Positions 10,290 to 22,620 are shown, numbered from the stretch's first letter. The stretch: 64,000 nucleotides of DNA from Ophiura sarsii (GCA_035610835.1 CM069441.1:102049606-102113605); one strand, 5' to 3'. Notes: generated by a model from the letters alone, not told the origin. Translations and numbers: made by a program.

Positions 10290-12520
10290 GAGATATAACA
10301 GCAAAATTAAGTATTTATACCACATGAGTACATCCATGTGTAAGTGACGTAACAGGTTGTTGCCATAGTGAACCTCCTGATTAAACCCGTCATTCTTTGG
10401 ATTGTTCGGAAGATCCCAAAGACCCTATTTACCTATTATATTCATGTTTCAGTTTCAACTGTTTGTCTTTCATTTGTCATTGGAAGCACGTTTTTCCTTA
10501 CTATAAAACCACTGATTTCGCGACGTTACAACCAGTATGGTTCAATAAATCGTTGACAGTTTTTCAAAGCCATATTTTTCAAAATTGTGGGATTTGGTTT
10601 AATTTTTTTACATATTCCTCAAAAATATCATCTTGGCCATCTATGCTGAAAATCTCAATGTTAATTATGCTATGGCGACAAAATGATAGCTATTTGAAGA
10701 GAATCTCTCCAAAATCTCTTTGTCCACAGGTAAGTCTACGAGAAATGACCAGCAAGATAACATTAAATGGCATCGTCACTTTTAAGGCACAGAGCATAGA
10801 CCATTACAATTGGTCACAGGTCACTAATAGGTATATCAAATAAGGTGGGATCGTTTCAAAAAATCCTTAAAATCGTGATACGTGTCTCTATTTTAAATAG
10901 AAGTTGTCAAAAAAACATAACATTTTTGGTATCATATTAAAGACAATTTATCCAGCTACCGAATAAAAAAAGAATTAAAGCCACATGTTTAGCAACAGTG
11001 AAGTTATCAATCTAAACGTTGAGTGAGTCAAGGGTGGGACCGGTGGATGAGGAGCCGGTGGATGAGGCGCCCATAGGTTTGTACACAAAATAGCGGAAAA
11101 CTAGAACTTTTGAAATTGATGCCATTTTAAAAGTATACATAGGAAAGTTTTCAAACTTCTCATAATGTGTTAATAACATGTGCCTGCTACTATGAATACT
11201 AATATTGAATTGTTATCTAGACATTCTCTACTAGAATATGATGTTCAATTCAGGGAGTGTTTTAATGTAAAAAATACAAAGTTTTATTCATTTTATTGAT
11301 TAAACAATGACCAAATCGCAGTCTCTCTATTTCATTTGTGTGACTCTTCGGTCCTTTTCTACCCTGGGTAGTAAAACATTTAACTAAAAAAGTGTTTCTT
11401 CACAGAATTGTTCATAGATTTATGAAAAATTTGCTATTTAGACCTATTTTGGACCACCCTGTATTCAAAATAAAAGGAACTTTAACGATATTCATGTAGT
11501 TCATTTTGATAACCATTTTCTTTTAAATTAAATGGTCCATGCTAACTAAATTTCATAGAATATTATATACAAACATTCATTTTATGCATTATTTCATCAT
11601 AATTTTAGACACCCTGTACTTTTCCTGTGTACATTTTAGGCAAATGATTCTTAGCAAATTTGGTAGCACCTTCTGTGGTTGTTCTGATTTTGGTGACTAT
11701 TTTCAGCTAAACCCTAATTGTACAAACTATCAAACTATTTTGTGAGGAGCAAAAACGATCAAATTGTTTATGTTCCACCCTGTAAAAATTGTACACACCC
11801 TGTATAATTTGATTATTTTTTGCAAAAATAAAAAACCTTGAATCTTAAGTTTGTGGGTCATTAAGTATGTAAAACTTTAAGTTTTGTCCCGTTTAATCAG
11901 AATTGGTGCATTTCTCAACATTATTAGAAGTGAAACTTTTTTTTGGACCAGTTTGTGACTTCTGACCAATTCCATTCTATGAAAATCAATAATTCTAATT
12001 AGGGTCACTTGTGGTATTATTATTACGTTTTGATTTCACACCTGAATAGATAGCTAAGACGTTAACAATAACACTGGTTTCACCTGGCGGGATCTTCAAA
12101 TCTTAGATTACTTGCATGCAATTCATCATTCAGTATTCAATATAACGTCGCGAAATCAGTACCCATGGACAGAGTGAAATGGGACAGACTTTGTTCAAAT
12201 AGCTGTTTTTTTGCAACCGTAAGGTTATTTGTAACAATATTTTCTGCATACATGTAGATGGTCAAGATCATATAGATGATGAATATTGAAAAAGATTTTT
12301 TTTAAATCTACAGAATTTAAAAAAAAATGGCTTCAAAAACTGTCAATGTTTTATTGAATCACCCTGTATAATGGACAATGTTGTGCTTGCCGGACACCTT
12401 CTTTAACAGTTTAGTGCACAGTTTTACCTGTTTTTAGCATAGATATACATTTCCAGTTGTTTAATTTGTCCGCTGATGTTCAAACTTCAATATGGTGACA
12501 AAATGTAAACTGTGACATGA
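10290..12520. repeat. Unclassified repeat-like region with CACCCTGTA motifs
   Basis: CACCCTGTA recurs at about 11455, 11609, 11777, 11800 and 12360. An 18-bp inverted pair, ACTGATTTCGCGACGTTA (10509) and TAACGTCGCGAAATCAGT (12143), sits at opposite sides. The open frame at 10397-10843 has no domain. This may be the relic of one large DNA element or several nested ones; I cannot resolve which. Confidence 0.35.
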
Positions 12521-13354
12521 AAGGTGTTTATTGGAGCGAGTCTCTGGTTATTTATTAGTTGAATGAAAACATTCTAAGCTTCAAAATGATACCACCTCAT
12601 TTTAAGAGTATGGCTCATAATGAAAAGCATCATGTTTCCTGTTATTTTCTTTGTATTTCACAACCTAAGTCACATACATGTAGGACTAGCCGGCACTGTT
12701 CCTACGGCCCTGCTACTGGGGGGGGGGGGGGGGTGGTACTTAGCACCATCAAGTACAAATGAAGACTATCTTTGAAGAATGTGAGAATAAAAATTGATCA
12801 ACGTTAGATGCAGGACTTTGTAGTAGAATATTGCCCTCTATTGACTTCAGTTGATGATGTTTAGAGGATGTAGGGTGGATTCATTTGCTGTTTTGTTACA
12901 GTAGACAGCGTTTTGGAGTTGCGATATTCATAACAGTAAGGAAGACCGGGGGCATGTACTTTTCATCAATGCTGGCACTGTTGAATTTGGCGAACAAGCA
13001 ATAGATCAAGCAGTATATTGCGAGCTCCCAACAGTAATGGGACAGAAACCGTATTCATTTATGTTTGTCAAATGATCATTTAAAACCAGTCAAGTGAATT
13101 TGAGTGAATTTTCTTCCATTTTTGTTATTTGATTTTTTCTAAAGATATTCCTAGAGAAGATTTTAATGTGAATCCTCATTAGGTAGGTATGGGATTTGTT
13201 AAGGATCCGATGCAGTTATTAACACGTCACTATGTGGGACATACATGGTTTAGGTCAATGCCCTTAATTGTGCTATGGGGCACATTTGACCTATGATGAT
13301 GGGGCATGTTCGCCCATAGGGATTTGTATGATTATGATTTCAAAGTTGTAATTA
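12520..13354. other. Non-coding stretch
   Basis: Only a poly(G) tract at about 12718-12733 stands out. No gene or repeat is recognised. Confidence 0.4.
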
Positions 13355-13545
13355 CTGTAAAATCCAATCTTTTTGCGTAAAGATATTTTCGCGCATTTTG
13401 ATATCATAGACATTTCGTGAATTGCTTTTTTCGCAGGCGACCTTCTGGATGCACTGCATGAATGTTGAAAACAATATTTTTGCTGGAAAATATTTTGCGC
13501 GAAAAGCAGGAAAATAAAACAACTGCAAAAATGTCAGCTTTTACA
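13355..13545. mobile_element. CTGTAAAA-type MITE (191 bp)
   Basis: Begins CTGTAAAATCC and ends inverted GCTTTTACAG, with TA at 13353-13354 on the left and TG on the right. The interior has TTTCGCG/CGCGAAA palindromic words and GACCTTCTGGATGCACTGCA. The same element is found at 41418-41577 and 57648-57842. It is non-autonomous; the TA flanks suggest Tc1/mariner, but this is inferred. Confidence 0.8.
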
Positions 13546-13717
13546 GTGTTCTTCTATTACATATTTGTATTTATAGATAAAAGTAGTCACCTAGAATGGA
13601 GTAGCACTAATATATTAGAGGAGAATTTTTTAAATGTGGTATTTCTTATTATTTGAAAATTCGAAACGAGTATGTTCCACAAAATGCCACCACCCACCCC
13701 TAAGTTTTTTACCCTTA

Positions 13718-13796
13718 GATTTTATTTTGGAAGAAAATTACAATGCATAATAATTGTGCATATGTTTGGGATACATGACACTTTGTGTAGCCTAAT
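13718..13796. repeat. Short dispersed repeat shared with 17796-17882
   Basis: GATTTTATTTTGGAAGAAAA through ACTTTGTGTAGCC is nearly identical at 17798-17882, apart from a 12-bp insertion there (AAATCAAGGTAA). Type unknown. Confidence 0.7.
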
Positions 13797-14326
13797 TCTG
13801 AGCCTATGGTGAACTTGTCTAGGCGTATGGACGAACCTTCCCCAGGGTGGGGCAAGTTCGCCTCTTTGAGACACCTGTCTTTATCCTTACTCAATCCTTT
13901 ATAGTAAGGCCTAGAGTCTTATGTTCATATGTAGCCGAGATATCAATCTTTAAAATGTACATCTCTAGACTACTTTCAATGAAAATAGGGCGAACACACC
14001 CCGGTCTCCCCTATATAGAGTGATTTCAAAGCAAAACCTTTTTTCTGAATTTGATTTAAAATGTCCTTTAATTTTATAAAAAACATAGAGAAGAAATTGC
14101 CCATTTAAGATATTTTCACTCCAAAAAGTTGGAAATGGGTAAAACAACCAAAATAGAAAAAAAATCCAGAAAATTAAAAAATCATATAAGAGCGACTTAT
14201 CTGAGCTGCGTGAGCTTGCATGGCATATATTTGATCGATTGGGATAGGAATGGTGCACCTGCTGTACTAGAAATGATTTGGAATTGGTTGCAGGTATTAT
14301 GCAATAAGTCTAGCTAGATTTTGATT

Positions 14327-14715
14327 AGGCCAAACAAAATAAACAAGTTTGTTTCCAGTAGCATGCCTGAAAAGTCAAATGCGAAATGTCGTTTTTTTAT
14401 TTTTATTTTTTTGCTCAAATTCTTAGTGGAGATTCACTTGAAATGGTTTTATTTAGTCAAATCTGTGCATTTTTATTACTCTTATGCTCGCTAAAATGTG
14501 ATATTCGCCGCAACCCGCAGATTTTCACTTTCATGTTTGTCGTATGTGGCCAATCGCCATCTTGAGACATGCTGAACACAATTTTGACAAAAGATGGCGC
14601 CCTAACAATATTGTTTCCGTTTTTTCTATTAAAAGAATTAAATTCGCAAAATTCAAGCGTCTCAACGAAATGTGTGTGCACTTCTGGAAATAAACTTGTG
14701 GTTTTTGTTTGCCTT
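14327..14715. mobile_element. GGCCAAACAAA-type foldback MITE
   Basis: The left end AGGCCAAACAAAATAAACAA and the right end TTGTTTGCCTT are inverted. Matching inner words are TTTGTTTCCAGTAG on the left and CTTCTGGAAATAAA on the right. The cut copy at 1-58 and the related pair at 31772-32084 and 44006-44295 share the terminal GGCCAAACAAA. Frames inside have no domain. Confidence 0.65.
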
Positions 14716-15028
14716 ATCAAAGTCAATTTATTTACAAAGCAACTCATTGGGATATAATTCATGATATGATGCATCTTTTCATTTCTTGACATAATGGATG
14801 ACAATCAGATTGTGTTACAAATGCGTTATATGCATATATATTTATTGACAATAAATCATGGTTAGACCTTCTTTTGAAAAGAATGCTCAATTTCAATTTT
14901 GCCAAAATAAAAGAGTATAGAGCTTACCAGAATGCCTATTGTTTGCCTATTAGGCATGGAACTCACGAGTACAGCTTTTATTCTGGAAGGCCTATACTTT
15001 GAATTTGTATATGCATATATGTGAATGT

Positions 15029-15280
15029 GATGCAGGGTATCAAAAGGGGGGGGGGGGCACTTTGCAGGGGAGTCAATTTTGAGTTAATTATGTTTGCTCT
15101 CAGAACATTATGTAAGCTTTAAAATGACACCAAATTGATCAAAATTGATAACGGTATTCAGATTTTACAAGTGAAAATGATTCCTAAATTTGTATTATTT
15201 TCTTTATTTTTTCTGTCCGTTTTCATCTATATCGTGAAAAACATACAGCCGCAAAGTCCCCCCTTTTGATGTGCCGCATC
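15029..15280. mobile_element. GATGCRGG foldback MITE with G/C run ends
   Basis: The left end GATGCAGGGTATCAAAAGGG runs into a poly(G) tract. The right end is its inverse, CCCCCCTTTTGATGTGCCGC followed by ATC. It is about 250 bp with no coding sequence. The superfamily is not determinable. Confidence 0.65.
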
Positions 15281-15351
15281 ATATGACTTCATGTTCAAAC
15301 AAGAATGTCATAACTACCATAAAAATGATCAGGATTCAGTTTAGGCCCCAT

Positions 15352-16007
15352 CAGGCGCGGATACAGGGGGGGGCCGACGGGCCCGGCCCCCCCCCCCCCC
15401 CTACCAAAAAAAAAAAAAAGGAAAAAAGGAAAAAAAAAAAAAAAAAAAAGGAAAGGAAAAGAAAAAGAAAGAGAGGAAGAAGAGGGCACATCATCCCTCA
15501 GACTCCCCCTGTTCGAGCTTTTAAACAATCTATACTTAAATTAAGAAAAAATCAGTATATACGTCGTATGCTCTACTTCTTTCTTGCATTGATAACAAAT
15601 ATATATTGATTGGAAATGAAGAGGTGGCTTTTTGATAAAATGTTGGTCAAAAGTATACACCAGATCGCACCAAATGAGTTCGAAAATTGAAATTTTTTTC
15701 TACTTCTGAGGGGGGCACTTCCCCCCTCAGACTCCCCCCTGTTCGACCTTTCAAATCATCTATACTTAAATCAACAATATATCAGTATAATATGCTCAAC
15801 TTCTTTTGTGCATTGATAAAAAAAACAAAATATTTATTGGAAATGAAGAGGTGGCTTTTTGGATAAAATGTTGGTCAAAAGTATACACCAGATCGTACCA
15901 AATGAGTTCGAAAATTGAATTTTTTTTCTACTTCTCAGACACTCCCCTGTCCGAGCATAGCTCATTTTTTTGGGCTCCCCCCTAAAATTTTCCTGGATCC
16001 GCCACTG
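15352..16007. mobile_element. hAT-like MITE with perfect 8-bp target duplication
   Basis: The element begins CAGGCGCGGATACAGGGGGG and ends GGATCCGCCACTG. It is flanked by an exact 8-bp repeat, GGCCCCAT, at 15344-15351 and 16008-16015. An 8-bp duplication with CAG...CTG ends is characteristic of hAT elements. Inside are G, C and A homopolymer tracts (15366-15455), then a segment beginning CAGACTCCCCCTGTTCGA (15500) that is tandemly repeated about 2.3 times with a period of about 231 then 208 bp. No transposase is encoded. Confidence 0.88.
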
Positions 16008-16594
16008 GGCCCCATGCAGGTAATGTTGAATTCATACATAACTTTAGATGTGAATAGGGACTGTTTATGCCTGAAAATGTCTGGCAGTGGCAGCCTCTAT
16101 TTGGTTATCGTTATAAAGATTAAAATAAGTTGATAGCGCACATCTAAATTTATAAAATTTTGCAGCCTGTTTTATGTCTAGTTCAACAAATTACAGGAGA
16201 CGCATGGGGTTTAAATGTATGATTTGGCATTTGTGGAAATGTCATATATGATAGTTTGAAGTTTGAACGAGAGCAAGTAATAATAAATATAGGGCTATAG
16301 GGTTAATGTTTTTGTAAACAGTGCAGGTAGCTAAATGGTGGTCAGGAACAACTCGGTTGGAAAAAGCTGTTAGGGGACCCCTATTTCACTGAAAAAAACC
16401 TAAAAATGCGCTGGTGATAGTACCGCAAGTTGCTGAAAGAAAAGAAAAAAAGTAATTGAATCATGAAATTATGGGAGCCTCCAAGGTAGACCCCATTTTT
16501 GATCAGAAGGGAACCTCTAAGTTTTAGGATGACACTCCAAGTGGCCCCATGTTGTAATTCCATGGATAACAGACAAAGAGCATAAATTATAAAG

Positions 16595-16820
16595 CGTTGC
16601 TGTTCTGTCAAAACCTTTTATGTTTTTCTGGCCCTTCAACATGTATAAAGGTTATGCATGGGAAGTGCTGCTTTTATGTAATGTTCAGGGGTAAAAGCAC
16701 TTCAAGGTATTGATTAATGTGTTTTGGCCCACAAACATGTTTAAAGCAGTTATACCAGGAAATATTACTTTATACATGCTGAAGGGCCAGATGGAGATAT
16801 GAGGTTTTGACAGAACAACG
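16595..16820. repeat. Foldback repeat (226 bp)
   Basis: CGTTGCTGTTCTGTCAAAAC with CTGGCCCTTCAACATGTATA on the left is mirrored by TATACATGCTGAAGGGCCAG with GTTTTGACAGAACAACG on the right. Two arms of about 55 bp enclose a loop of about 110 bp. It could be a MITE; no target duplication is obvious. Confidence 0.65.
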
Positions 16821-16963
16821 ATGATATAGCGGTTTCCTAAGTGAATTTTTAACAATAAGATGCCATTGCATGCACACGGCTGTTTGACTGTCCGATTTAT
16901 AATTAAAATGATGGGATAAAAAAATATTACATACTGGCCCATTTATGGTTTGACCTGATTTAG

Positions 16964-18680
16964 GTAGCGCTAATGAATACGAGCATACGGTGTAAATTTC
17001 AAGAAAATTGTTCGAGCCCTTTTTAAATTATCGGCATTTTCTACTTGACACACATTTTACATGTAACTCTATGGGAAATGTGGCCGATGAGGGCGCTATT
17101 ATAGTAAATAATAATATTCAAAGCTCTATATCTCAGAACTGGCACCAACAATTGTTCTGAAATTTCTACAAAAGATGGCCAGTACATTCAGGTACTTGAA
17201 TCAGTTAAAACCGGAACCGGACCCGCAAGTTACGGTGTTCTCAGAATAAATCGGACAAATTATGTGGGATCAAACAGCCGTGCATGCATCAGCTGCATGC
17301 ACATATTCTCATGACACACTATTCATGTTGTATTTCCCCATGGCACCCCCTATCCATTGCATAAAGTCATCTCCATAAAACAAACAAAATGAGCGAACGC
17401 TTGACCGTAAATGCCACGGCGCGCTCATCATGACCCAAAATGACGGCAAAGCCTCCGGGGCCAGTTATTAAAGTCAAATATAAAGTAGAGAATTCATCAA
17501 ATATTTAATTCTGAATTTTAAATTTGCTGTTGGTTTTCCTACCCACGCTCCATCTAAAAACAAGATAAGTTATACAGGTTACGATAACAGGTAGACCGAC
17601 CTTTTACATAATTGTTAGCTCTGGAATACATACTCAATAACTCAACTGTGGACCTTTTTGGCGATGGGGACTAGTGAATCGTAGCGTCTAGGAAGGTTAG
17701 GGTTTTAAGGCAACTTCAATTGATAAAAGATATTCTAATATCGATATAGATAATATAATAATGCACTTGTTTAAAACAATAGTTTTTTATTTTTGGATTT
17801 TATTTTGGAAGAAAATTACAATGCATAAAAATCAAGGTAATAATTGTACATATGTTTGGGATACATGACACTTTGTGTAGCCTTATATAGGGGGCGATAG
17901 GGAAAATTGATAGAATGCTGACTACATGTATATATGACATATATATCATCAGTCTTACCGTCACCCAAAATGAAGTGAATTTGACAAAATACATAGTGAT
18001 CACAAGTGCTTAAGAGATATTTTGAAAACATGTCTCAAGTTCAGCAATGCGCATGGCATAAATTCTTTGGAGCGTGTCTGGTCGGGAGATCAAGGATGAA
18101 GCATTGTCAGACGACTTTGCCTCGTTTAAGGCCTGAAGATATTCTTTGACCTGAAAATCAGCCCAATTGGGCTGCCATCACAGATTGGGCTGCACATCGT
18201 AGATTCGGTTACCAAAGTTCTCAATGTCAGTGTAGCTCTAACTTATTTATCGTTGGAATAATGCAAGCTGATGTTCGCGGTGCAATATTAATGAGCGTAA
18301 CACCATACTTAACGCGTTAATTTTGACCTAGGGGCAAACAAAACCTGTCTTTCGTCCGTCGTCATAGAAATGGACACTGAGAGGTATGCATACAAGGTGT
18401 CAAGAAAACTAACGAGTCCAGGAAACCGGATGACAAGGGAAGCTAATAAAAAATGGTCGTGCTGTCAGTTGGTCACCCAGCAGTTCTTGTTTCAAGGGAA
18501 ACTTGTAACATCAAATTTGTGGTTCGTTAGTGATGAGAGAGGGAAGACGTCCACTCTAGTTTAGTCACTAATTATACTGTAAGTGTGACAAAATGACAGG
18601 GGATAGGACAGTATCGTATCTGGGGTCACTTGTCAGTGGGGGCAAAGGGTATTTTCCCGGTGAAAACCGGTTCGAGCCTA
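16964..18680. other. Non-coding stretch, little recognised
   Basis: Includes the short repeat at 17796-17882 shared with 13718-13796. The open frames at 17800-18031 and 18370-18564 show no domain or splice context. No RNA gene is visible. Confidence 0.4.
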
Positions 18681-18681
18681 A

Positions 18682-19040
18682 GGTTACATACAACATTACA
18701 AGCCCACACGCAATCTCCGTTCTCGCTCACAATATCTTCTTGCTCATGTTTCTTCACCTTCGACATCATATGGACGCCATACTTTTCAAGATGCTTCTGC
18801 TGAACTTTGGAATCAATTACCATATCATGTTAAATCAGCCAAAACTCTTGAACAGTTCAAATCATCGCTAAAAACTTACCTATTTAATGTTAATGCATGA
18901 TTTCCTTTTTGTCGTGTCTTTTGTTACTACTACATGTATAGTTTTGTATATTTGCGTTTCTGTTTTATTTGTTATAGCGCATAGGGACTTAATTGTGTTA
19001 TGCGCTCAATAAGCATGGTTTTATTATTATTATATTATTA
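18682..19040 (+). pseudogene. 3' end of a CR1/L2-like LINE (ORF2 C-terminus and tail)
   Basis: In the frame starting after the stop at 18679-18681, the translation contains YKPTRNLRS, YGRHTF, AELWNQLPYHVKSAKTLEQ and FKSSLKTYLF, ending at the TGA 18898-18900. This is the typical C-terminal tail of the reverse-transcriptase ORF in Jockey-superfamily LINEs (CR1/L2-like): a YG..F segment, LWN.LP, then FK..LK.YLF. The 3' UTR ends in GCGCTCAATAAGCATGG followed by an (ATT)n tail at about 19020-19040. The reverse-transcriptase and endonuclease domains are absent, so this is a dead, strongly 5'-truncated copy. It matches 61108-61200 in motif order but not closely in sequence, so it is a different family or an older copy. 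Confidence 0.85.
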
Positions 19041-19644
19041 AGGTTGAGAACAATACTAATGTGGCTTGGCTCTCTATTCTACCGAATGAATTGCATACGT
19101 GCGCATGCGTGCAAATGTTTAAATGCATATTTCCACAAATCTGGCCATCATTAAGGTACATTTTTGTTTTAAACAGGCTTATATAATGACGATTTATTCA
19201 GATGAAATCTGTATAAATCGCTTTTGCTCACGGCGCAGAGTCCCGTACCTCTGTCAACTTGTGGCTCTGTTTCGCGCGTTTTCCTCGCCTGATTCCACAG
19301 TAACAATAGATGGCCATTCCTTTTGTGTGCGTCCCTCCCTGCGTGCCTTGCGAGCAGCAATCAGTTTTCCTTACTGAGTCATAACCTCCGTTGTCGGCAT
19401 CCGAATTGGACGTTCTTTCTTGGACATAAATTAATTTTTTCCCACCCACCTCACCCCTCAGTTGTTTTACCGTACTTGCTTATTGCATGTCTTACATGTA
19501 GGCTTAGTGCATAGTTTCTTTTTTCTTTTGACAAACTAGTGAATAATGCATAGCTTCCATGTGTTTTGGGCTCACAAATCCTATAATAATTTTATATATA
19601 AATCATGTCACATCATTCCATGTAATTAGCCCTACCAATCATAT
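19041..19644. other. Non-coding stretch
   Basis: The part at 19210-19400 is somewhat more GC-rich, with overlapping frames on both strands but no recognised domain. No repeat is identified. Confidence 0.35.
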
Positions 19645-19990
19645 GGATAAATTGATTTATTGAGAGGTGATTCTCCTGTCGCCGCCTAGCGCAAGGTCCA
19701 AGGGGCATTGTCGATAAGCTTGTCCTTATATCACCAACCATTGTTTTTTGTAAAATTCAGAAATCTTATATTGATAAATTGAATTATTTTGAATTGATAT
19801 CAAACAATTGTTATTGTAAATGTCAGAAATTTTCTATTGATAAATTGAATTATTGAGAGGTGATTCTCCTGTCGCCGCCTAGCGCAAGGTCCAAGGGGCA
19901 TTGTCGATAAGCTTGTCCTTATATCACCAACCATTGTTTTTTGTAAAATTCAGAAATCTGATATTGATAAATTGAATTATTTAGAATTGA
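19645..19990 (+). repeat. Two-copy tandem repeat, about 192-bp unit
   Basis: GAGAGGTGATTCTCCTGTCG through TTGTCCTTATATCACCAACC occurs at about 19663 and 19855 with almost no change. Flanking TTGATAAATTGAATTATT words are repeated further. Confidence 0.88.
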
Positions 19991-20021
19991 TATCAATCAG
20001 TTGTGTTGTAAAATTCAGAAA

Positions 20022-20208
20022 TCTTATATCGGAATTTGATCCCTAGTGTGGCCGTGTCTAGCCCAGGGGTAGGAGTTCGTCGTCTAGCCTCCTCCAATTT
20101 CATTTCCACCAATTTCTTATATCGGAATTTGATCCCTAGTGTGGCCGTGTCTAGCCCAGGGGTAGGAGTTCGTCGTCTAGCCTTCTCCAAATTCATTTCC
20201 AACAATTG
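20022..20208 (+). repeat. Two-copy tandem repeat, 93-bp unit
   Basis: ATCGGAATTTGATCCCTAGT starts at 20028 and 20121, giving a 93-bp period. Since 93 is a multiple of three, frames on both strands stay open through both copies. That explains the repeated peptide-like translation without any need for a gene. Confidence 0.88.
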
Positions 20209-20215
20209 GTTATCT

Positions 20216-20714
20216 TAAGAGTTGATTCTGAAAAATGTGTGTAACACTAATGTGTTCTATTATTTTTGGAAAAGTTTGATTGTTCAAATGAATAAAATGT
20301 TCTTCCTCTCGTTTGCTTTCGGAGGCAATAGCACACCTCTTGTCGTACCTTGCTTTTCCTCGATGTGTCTGTGGGCAATAACATTTCTGGACAAAGTGGG
20401 GTCGGGAGTCCCTTTCCCGGTCCTATATACCCTTGATGATAGTCACTGAAGTTACGTAATGCATGATCGTTCAAATCATCAAGTGTTAGGAAGGCTAAAT
20501 CTCTTCTCATAAAGTTTCTATCGCCTTTCACTTCTTTCCCCTTACATAATTATTTTCTCTCCTTCCTACCCTTTGTTTTACCCGTTCCTTTCCTTTCCCT
20601 TTTCCTTCCCTCTCTTCTCTACCTTCCTGTCACTTCACTTTTTTTAGCCCAGTAGTTTGAACTGGTCTTCCTGGTCACTTTGCCCCCCTCACCGCCCCAG
20701 GGAGAAACGCTATA
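20216..20714. other. Non-coding stretch, pyrimidine-rich in part
   Basis: The segment at 20520-20645 is a long CT-rich tract (TTCCTTTCCCTTTTCCTTCC type). No gene is recognised. Confidence 0.4.
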
Positions 20715-20978
20715 CTCTCTAAATGTAAAACGAGTGGAAAGAGTTGAAATTCACTCAAAAAGGAGTGAAGGGAGTGAAACGTAGGACAACCCGTTTTAGA
20801 GTGGAAAATGTCCACTCTAAAATGAGTGTGAAAGTTAATTTTTCACTCTCAATAGAGTGGAGCATTGTCATATAAAATCCCCTTTCACTCCTTTTTGAGT
20901 GTTTTTCCACTAAAAAACGTGTTGTCCTGCGTTTAACTCCTTGAAAGAGTGGAAAACCACTCTTTTACATTTAGAGAG
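20715..20978. mobile_element. CTCTCTAAATG foldback MITE with TA flanks
   Basis: Begins CTCTCTAAATGTAAAA and ends with its inverse TTTTACATTTAGAGAG, flanked by TA at 20713-20714 and 20979-20980. The whole 264 bp folds back on itself around the centre (AGAGTGGAAAATGTCCACTCT). The TA duplication suggests Tc1/mariner. Confidence 0.85.
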
Positions 20979-20980
20979 TA

Positions 20981-21527
20981 CTGGATAGGGCTACAGTAGA
21001 GGGTGGGGCTAATAGAGTTGCCTCTTTAGGGAATCTGGGGATGGGAGAGAGTACCACATATATTACACTTGTGTGATTGTATTTGTACAATCAATTTTGA
21101 TTGGGGTAGGTGAGATGAGATGGTCTGGAGGAAGTGGCTAGTATCAATCCTGACTGTCTCACACGGACCAGAGATAGCCATGAAGAGTCTACCCAACTAG
21201 CTATCATCAAATTCCCAGTGGAAAACATGAGTTTTAAGTTGATTTTGTAGATAATTCTGATATTTTTTTGAATTGTCGGAATTGTTCTGAATAAATTTAT
21301 AGGATTTTGTCAAATCTTTCCCCTATTTCCAACTTTTTGGCAAGAAAATGATCATTCAGCGTCAATTTTCTTTTAGTGTTTTTTATGGTTTTGAAAGAAA
21401 TCTGAAAATAAAAATCTTGTTTCAAAATCACTGATTGTACTTTTAATTACATTGTGGTTGATATTACAGCTCCAAAGGTTTTAGGATGAAATGATTGTGG
21501 TTAAACTTTACATAGATATCTGTCATG
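20981..21527. other. Non-coding stretch
   Basis: No gene or repeat recognised. Confidence 0.4.
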
Positions 21528-21747
21528 CAGTAGCGTAACTAGGGTGTTAAATTTAAATTGGGGGGGGGGGGGGGGCATATCTGACTATTTTTTTTTAGTA
21601 TACATATTTTTTTTTAGTATACATATGTATCCATTGAGTTTAGCATTTCATTTGGGGGGGGGCAAGCCTTCTGGCGGATGGGGGGGGGGGGGGGCAAGCC
21701 TTCTGGCAGGGGGGTGCACCCCCTGCCCCCCTCTGGTTATGCCACTG
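21528..21747. mobile_element. CAGTAGCGTAACTAG-type MITE with G runs
   Basis: The left end CAGTAGCGTAACTAGGGTG and the inverted right end GGTTATGCCACTG enclose 220 bp with several G runs. The 8 bases outside each end (CTGTCATG and CCGCCATG) match at 6 of 8 positions, compatible with an aged hAT-type duplication. This is the same type as 3921-4263 and 6944-7133. GCAAGCCTTCTGGC is tandemly doubled inside. Confidence 0.65.
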
Positions 21748-22339
21748 CCGCCATGACATTGTTAAAAGCCATATGAAATGCAAATGTTGGCCAATGTGTC
21801 CAACATTATCTGGTAAGCTATATTCCAAAATGTATTCAATGGTGTTTTGTTTCATTTAATCTGACATGATTTGGTAAATACCTGTCTTAGCGATTCACTT
21901 TCCAAAATGAAATCTTTTATTTTCAAATACAATCTGAGAAAGAGTTCACAAATGATGTTATGGTAACAAAAATACACCTGATATGTCAGGCCATACGAAA
22001 ACAAATTCTGATACAGTCTCAAAATATGTTATGCATTTGATTGTAGCATTCTCGAATCTGTATCTTATGTGAAAATCATCAAAACAGTATCTATATAACA
22101 ATTTTTCACGTGAAAGAAAGCACTTTGGTTCCCTGGATAGAGGTACGTAAAATTATCAAATTTATCCTAATTAAGACAACATTTGTAGAAGAAAAATTTC
22201 AATATAATTATAATTTGTAAACAAGTAGCAATATTTTCGGCTAGCAAACACTAGAAACAAACATTTATTTTACTTAGGCTTAGTAGAATGTGATGGGAAT
22301 GAATTGGGTTTACTATTACATCTGAATTATAAACTATGT

Positions 22340-22620
22340 AGTGTAGAATTTCATTGAAATTACCTGATACCCCAACGACAACAATAGAATAGCGTAATAG
22401 TCTGCCAGCCAGTTGAGAACTCAAATGAAATAAGCAATAAGGTTGGGGTATTTATCTGCTTCACGCACGTAGAATTGTGGGTCTTAGAGTCTATGGTCTT
22501 TGCCTCAAAATGGGTAAATCACCCAATATTGCTATTGAAACATAGACGTGTGGAATACATGTATTAGCTGATGTTTTGGGATGGTGTGATTGTGCAGTAA
22601 ATAGTGCTCTGGATTCTATA
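22340..22620 (+). repeat. Dispersed repeat copy 1 (uninterrupted)
   Basis: TGTAGAATTTCATTGAAATT through AGTAAATAGTGCTCTGGATT is repeated at 23059-23765, where it is interrupted by a 425-bp insertion. This copy gives the empty target site, GGGTCTTAGAGTCTATGG. Confidence 0.88.

Noticed and set aside
10397..10843. 148-codon open frame
   Set aside because: AT-rich, overlaps another frame, no domain, no splice context, and inside a region that looks repeat-derived.
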